Below, piece by piece: positions 60,219-64,000 of a stretch of DNA of 64,000 bases. The translations under genes and the position numbers were made by a program. Origin of the DNA: Pseudomonas asiatica (GTDB taxonomy: Bacteria > Pseudomonadota > Gammaproteobacteria > Pseudomonadales > Pseudomonadaceae); the NCBI RefSeq assembly GCF_040214835.1, contig NZ_CP157874.1, positions 996,001 through 1,060,000 on the forward strand, in the 5' to 3' direction. The notes beneath the pieces are model-generated. The model was not told the DNA's origin, searched no databases, and was given only the letters and a program-made list of their open reading frames with translations. Each line of letters starts with the position of its first letter. Within the stretch, counting starts at the first letter, position 1.

Positions 60219-60854
60219 ATGTTGACCATCGCGCTTTCCAAAGGCCGTATTCTCGACGATACCCTGCCGTTGCTGGCCGAGGCCGGTATCGTGCCGACCG
60301 AGAACCCGGACAAGAGCCGCAAACTGATCATCCCCACCACGCAGGACGATGTGCGCCTGCTGATCGTGCGTGCCACCGACGTGCCGACCTATGTCGAGCA
60401 TGGTGCCGCCGACTTGGGTGTGGCCGGCAAGGATGTGCTGATGGAGTACGGCGGCCAGGGCCTTTACGAGCCCCTGGACCTGCAGATTGCACGTTGCAAG
60501 CTGATGACCGCTGGCGTGGTCGGCGCACCCGAGCCCAAGGGGCGTCTGCGCGTGGCTACCAAGTTCGTCAACGTAGCCAAGCGCTATTACGCCGAACAGG
60601 GCCGCCAGGTCGACATCATCAAGCTGTACGGCTCGATGGAACTGGCACCGCTGATCAACCTCGCCGACAAGATCATCGACGTGGTCGACACCGGCAACAC
60701 CCTGCGTGCCAACGGCCTGGAGCCCCAGGAACTGATCGCCACGATCAGCTCGCGCCTGGTGGTCAACAAGGCCTCCATGAAAATGCAGCACGCCCGTATC
60801 CAGAGCCTGATCGACACGCTGCGCGGAGCGGTCGAATCGCGACACCGCGGCTGA
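60219..60854 (+). CDS. hisG: ATP phosphoribosyltransferase HisG (short form)
   Basis: 211-residue catalytic subunit for the first step of histidine synthesis. It lacks the C-terminal regulatory domain of long HisG (about 300 residues), so it needs HisZ as partner; hisZ is not in this window. The [20 protein letters not shown] start and [16 protein letters not shown] segment are typical. The murA-hisG-hisD-hisC order is usual for pseudomonads. Confidence 0.97.
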   Translation: MLTIALSKGRILDDTLPLLAEAGIVPTENPDKSRKLIIPTTQDDVRLLIVRATDVPTYVEHGAADLGVAGKDVLMEYGGQGLYEPLDLQIARCKLMTAGVVGAPEPKGRLRVATKFVNVAKRYYAEQGRQVDIIKLYGSMELAPLINLADKIIDVVDTGNTLRANGLEPQELIATISSRLVVNKASMKMQHARIQSLIDTLRGAVESRHRG

Positions 60855-60988
60855 CTCTCTACCGACTGCGCGCGGCCTTCGCTGCCGCGCCCGTCTATCC
60901 GCGTCATAGCCATTTTTCTCGGGTGCCCGCGCGGATGGACTGGTAGCCTAGGGCGCCTGAGCATTCGCCAATAATCGAGGCCCTCGCC

Positions 60989-62314
60989 ATGACCGTGTCC
61001 ACTGCAATTGCCCGTCTCAACGCTGCTGATCCGGATTTCGCCCGACATCTGGATCATCTGCTGAGCTGGGAAAGTGTGTCCGATGACGCGGTCAACCAGC
61101 GCGTGCTCGACATCATCAAGGCCGTGCGCGAGCGTGGCGATGCGGCATTGGTGGAATTCACCCAGCGTTTCGATGGTGTCGATGCCAAGTCCATCGATGA
61201 CCTGATCCTCGGTCGCGAGCGCCTGGAACTGGCCCTGACCCGCATTACCCCGGTCCAGCGCGAAGCCCTGGAAAAGGCTGCCAACCGTGTGCGCATGTAC
61301 CACGAGCGGCAGAAGCAGGACTCCTGGCAGTACACCGAGGCCGACGGCACCGTGCTTGGCCAGAAGGTCACCCCGCTGGACCGCGCCGGCCTGTATGTGC
61401 CGGGTGGCAAGGCGTCGTACCCGTCGTCGGTACTGATGAACGCCATCCCGGCCAAGGTCGCCGGTGTGGCCGAAGTGGTGATGGTGGTGCCGACCCCGCG
61501 TGGCGAGGTCAACGAGCTGGTGCTGGCGGCTGCCTGCATCGCCGGTGTCGACCGTGTGTTCACCGTCGGTGGCGCCCAGGCTGTCGCCGCCCTGGCCTAC
61601 GGTACCGAAAGCGTGCCGCAGGTGGACAAGATCGTCGGCCCGGGCAACATCTACGTTGCCACCGCCAAGCGCCACGTGTTCGGCCAGGTGGGTATCGACA
61701 TGATCGCCGGCCCGTCGGAAATCCTCGTGGTGTGCGACGGCCAGACCGACCCGGACTGGATCGCCATGGACCTGTTCTCCCAGGCCGAGCACGACGAAGA
61801 TGCCCAGGCCATCCTGGTCAGCCCGGACGCCGCCTTCCTCGACCGCGTTGCCGCCAGCATCGACAAGCTGCTGCCGACCATGGAACGTGCCGAGATCATC
61901 GAGAAGTCGATCAATGGCCGTGGTGCGCTGATTCAGGTGCGTGACATGCAGCAGGCCATGGAAGTGGCCAACCGCATCGCACCCGAGCACCTGGAACTGT
62001 CGGTGGCCGATCCGCAGGCCTGGCTGCCGCACATCCGCCACGCTGGCGCGATCTTCATGGGTCGTCACACCAGCGAAGCGCTGGGCGACTACTGCGCAGG
62101 GCCCAACCACGTGCTGCCGACTTCCGGCACCGCGCGTTTCTCGTCGCCGCTGGGGGTTTATGACTTCCAGAAGCGCTCGTCGATCATTTTCTGCTCCGAG
62201 CAGGGCGCGTCCGAGCTGGGCCACACCGCCTCGGTCCTGGCCCGTGGCGAGTCGCTGACCGCCCACGCCCGCAGCGCCGAATACCGCATCCTGACCCAAG
62301 AGAAGGGGAACTGA
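60989..62314 (+). CDS. hisD: Histidinol dehydrogenase HisD
   Basis: 441-residue zinc enzyme for the last two steps of histidine synthesis. Signature segments are [35 protein letters not shown] and the metal-binding [20 protein letters not shown]. It starts 134 bases after hisG in a gap with no evident leader peptide, and ends three bases before hisC. Confidence 0.98.
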   Translation: MTVSTAIARLNAADPDFARHLDHLLSWESVSDDAVNQRVLDIIKAVRERGDAALVEFTQRFDGVDAKSIDDLILGRERLELALTRITPVQREALEKAANRVRMYHERQKQDSWQYTEADGTVLGQKVTPLDRAGLYVPGGKASYPSSVLMNAIPAKVAGVAEVVMVVPTPRGEVNELVLAAACIAGVDRVFTVGGAQAVAALAYGTESVPQVDKIVGPGNIYVATAKRHVFGQVGIDMIAGPSEILVVCDGQTDPDWIAMDLFSQAEHDEDAQAILVSPDAAFLDRVAASIDKLLPTMERAEIIEKSINGRGALIQVRDMQQAMEVANRIAPEHLELSVADPQAWLPHIRHAGAIFMGRHTSEALGDYCAGPNHVLPTSGTARFSSPLGVYDFQKRSSIIFCSEQGASELGHTASVLARGESLTAHARSAEYRILTQEKGN

Positions 62315-62316
62315 GC

Positions 62317-63363
62317 ATGAGTCGATTCTGGAGCCCCTTCGTCAAGGACCTGGTGCCTTACGTGCCGGGCGAGCAGCCCAAGCTGGCCCGCCTGGTCAAG
62401 CTGAACACCAACGAAAACCCCTACGGCCCTTCGCCCAAGGCGCTGGAGGCCATGCGCGGCGAGCTGAACGACAACCTGCGCCTGTACCCGGACCCGAACG
62501 GTGACCGGCTGAAGCAGGCGGTGGCCGAGTACTACGGCGTGACGCCGGCACAAGTGTTCGTCGGCAACGGCTCGGACGAGGTGCTGGCGCACATCTTCCA
62601 CGGCCTGTTCCAGCACGACGCACCGCTGCTGTTCCCTGACATCAGCTACAGCTTCTACCCGGTCTACTGCGGCCTGTACGGTATCGCCTTCGAGCAGGTG
62701 GCGCTGGACGAGCAGTTCCAGATCCGCATCGAGGACTACAACAAGCCCAATGCCGGCATCATCTTCCCCAATCCCAACGCGCCGACCGGTTGCCTGATGC
62801 CGCTGCAGGCGGTGGAGCAGTTGCTGCAGGCCAACCGTGATTCGGTGGTGGTGGTCGATGAAGCCTACATCGACTTCGGTGGCGAAACGGCGATCAGCCT
62901 GGTGGACCGCTACGACAACCTGCTGGTCACCCAGACCCTGTCGAAGTCGCGTTCGCTGGCCGGGCTGCGGGTTGGCCTGGCGGTGGGCCACCCGGACCTG
63001 ATCGAGGCGCTGGAGCGGATCAAGAACAGCTTCAACTCCTACCCGCTGGACCGTGCCGCGATCGTCGGCGCAGCGGTGGCGTTCGAGGACCGCGAGTACT
63101 TCGAGGAAACCTGCCGCAAGGTGATCGACAGCCGCGAGGTGTTGGTCGGGCAGCTGCAGGCCAAGGGCTTCGAAGTGCTGCCGTCGGCGGCCAACTTCAT
63201 CTTCGCCCGCCATCCGCAACAAGATGCTGGTGAGCTGGCTGCACGCCTGCGCGAGCAGGGCGTGATCGTGCGCCACTTCAAGCAGCCGCGCATTGCCCAG
63301 TTCCTGCGCATCACCATCGGTACGCCAGAGATGAACCAGGCGCTGCTCGATGCGTTGACCTGA
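62317..63363 (+). CDS. hisC: Histidinol-phosphate aminotransferase HisC
   Basis: 348-residue class I/II PLP enzyme. The PLP lysine lies in [16 protein letters not shown]; the N-terminal [18 protein letters not shown] and FIFARHPQ near the C-terminus are typical HisC features. It is translationally close to hisD (two-base gap) and is followed by a REP pair. Confidence 0.97.
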   Translation: MSRFWSPFVKDLVPYVPGEQPKLARLVKLNTNENPYGPSPKALEAMRGELNDNLRLYPDPNGDRLKQAVAEYYGVTPAQVFVGNGSDEVLAHIFHGLFQHDAPLLFPDISYSFYPVYCGLYGIAFEQVALDEQFQIRIEDYNKPNAGIIFPNPNAPTGCLMPLQAVEQLLQANRDSVVVVDEAYIDFGGETAISLVDRYDNLLVTQTLSKSRSLAGLRVGLAVGHPDLIEALERIKNSFNSYPLDRAAIVGAAVAFEDREYFEETCRKVIDSREVLVGQLQAKGFEVLPSAANFIFARHPQQDAGELAARLREQGVIVRHFKQPRIAQFLRITIGTPEMNQALLDALT

Positions 63364-63386
63364 CGCCATCCACTGCCCTGCGCGGT

Positions 63387-63507
63387 CCTTGTAGGAGCGG
63401 CCTTGTGTCGCGATAGGGCCGCAAAGCGGCCCCAGCAGTTTTTGCATCTGCGCTGAAATCCAGGGGCCGCTTTGCGGCCCTTTCGCGACACAAGGCCGCT
63501 CCCACAA
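63387..63507. repeat. REP pair (CGACACAAGG type) after hisC
   Basis: Inverted elements GTAGGAGCGGCCTTGTGTCG and CGACACAAGGCCGCTCCCAC with inner arms GGGCCGCAAAGCGGCCCC and GGGGCCGCTTTGCGGCCC. It closes the his transcript ahead of the regulator gene. Confidence 0.92.
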
Positions 63508-63604
63508 AAAATCGCGCCAGGTTTCTAATCGTTGCTCTCTTCAATGACAAACACTTTGCCCACCGGTATGCTGCGCCAATTCATCGGATGATTGGTTGAG
63601 TAGC

Positions 63605-64000
63605 ATGAGTACCGAATTGACCAAGCGGTCCCTGGTCGAACTGGCCGTCGAGCGCATGCGCGAACGCATCGTGCTGGGCGACTGGCAGGTTGGCCAGCGT
63701 TTGCCGACCGAGCCGGAACTGGCCCTGCAGTTGGGCATAAGCCGCAACACCGTACGCGAGGCCATGCGTGTGCTGGCATTCAGTGGCCTGGTGGAGATCC
63801 GCCAGGGCGACGGCAGCTACCTGCGCACGGCCCAGGACCCGCTGCAGGCGGTGCAGGCGATGTCACGCTGCACGCCCGAGCAGGCCCGTGAAACCCGGCA
63901 CATCCTCGAAGCCGAGGCCATCGGCCTGGCCGCACTGCGCCGAACCGACGCCGACCTGCAGGCGCTGCGTGATGCCCTGGCCAACAGTGCCGGGCATTTT
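63605..64000 (+). CDS. GntR-family regulator, FadR/FCD-type (partial, 3' end off window)
   Basis: The first 132 residues are present from the ATG at 63605. The winged helix-turn-helix covers residues about 8-75 (LVELAVERMRERIVLGDWQV, QRLPTEPELALQLGISRNTV, REAMRVLAFSGLVEIRQGDG). The following part (PEQARETRHILEAEAIGLAA) begins the all-helical FCD ligand-binding domain. Such regulators sense organic acids or sugar acids; the target is unknown because the rest and the downstream neighbours lie beyond the window. Confidence 0.9.
   Translation, partial: MSTELTKRSLVELAVERMRERIVLGDWQVGQRLPTEPELALQLGISRNTVREAMRVLAFSGLVEIRQGDGSYLRTAQDPLQAVQAMSRCTPEQARETRHILEAEAIGLAALRRTDADLQALRDALANSAGHF

Noticed and set aside
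60855..60988. Possible histidine attenuator before hisD
   Set aside because: No run of His codons in a short frame and no terminator/antiterminator pair could be seen in the 134 bases.
63039..63779. Minus-strand frames opposite hisC and the GntR-type gene
   Set aside because: Shadows of conserved plus-strand genes, crossing a REP pair.

Overview
The window is a high-GC bacterial chromosome segment. Gene content, protein sequences and the abundant REP palindromes (a GGGAGCGG(G/C) core followed by a short hairpin) point to a fluorescent pseudomonad of the Pseudomonas putida group. That assignment comes from family knowledge and remembered gene order, not from a database search. Nearly all of the window is coding. 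No rRNA, tRNA, prophage, insertion sequence or CRISPR array was seen.

Layout. 1-2761 (minus): a quaternary-amine/osmoprotectant ABC transporter, with the ATPase cut by the window edge. 3320-4903 (plus): peptide release factor 3. 5021-8807 (minus): a polyamine-type periplasmic binding protein, a cupin, an FAD oxidase and a SnoaL-AraC regulator. 8982-9741: a 24-residue membrane peptide gene followed by a 257-bp unit repeated three times that runs into the dppF 3' end. 9693-20341 (minus): a dipeptide ABC transporter (dppBCDF) with three binding proteins and an OprD-type porin. 20815-21531: a SIMPL-domain periplasmic protein. 21734-23550: the redox two-component pair roxSR. 23768-26124: an AEC carrier and an AroP-like permease. 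26244-28110 (minus): PcaC-like protein, Na+/Ca2+ antiporter and a small RlpA-like lipoprotein. 28254-31465 (minus): gatCAB. 31671-42915 (plus): mreBCD-maf-rng-yhdP-nitrilase-tldD. 43055-45031: darP and pmbA. 45219-47914: a Fur-boxed iron-starvation operon, fagA-fumC-sodA. 48097-55109 (minus): kdsD-kdsC-lptC-lptA-lptB-rpoN-hpf-ptsN-rapZ-ptsO. 55358-63363 (plus): mlaFEDCB, ibaG-murA, hisG-hisD-hisC. 63605 to the right edge: start of a GntR-family regulator.

The housekeeping blocks form coherent units. They cover envelope assembly (Mre cell-shape complex, Kdo synthesis, LPS export, Mla phospholipid transport, MurA), nitrogen-PTS control beside sigma-54, and histidine synthesis. The accessory parts deal with peptide, amine and amino-acid uptake and with redox and iron stress.

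The most unusual points are: a REP pair that lies in frame inside maf and lengthens the protein; two genes (mreC and the Na+/Ca2+ antiporter) whose best start codon is ATT; the 257-bp triplication carrying the 3' ends of two convergent genes; a roughly 125-bp extended REP element present nearly identically at two distant sites; strong hairpins between mreB and mreC; and a structured leader before the osmoprotectant operon. I did not find an obviously new multi-gene system.
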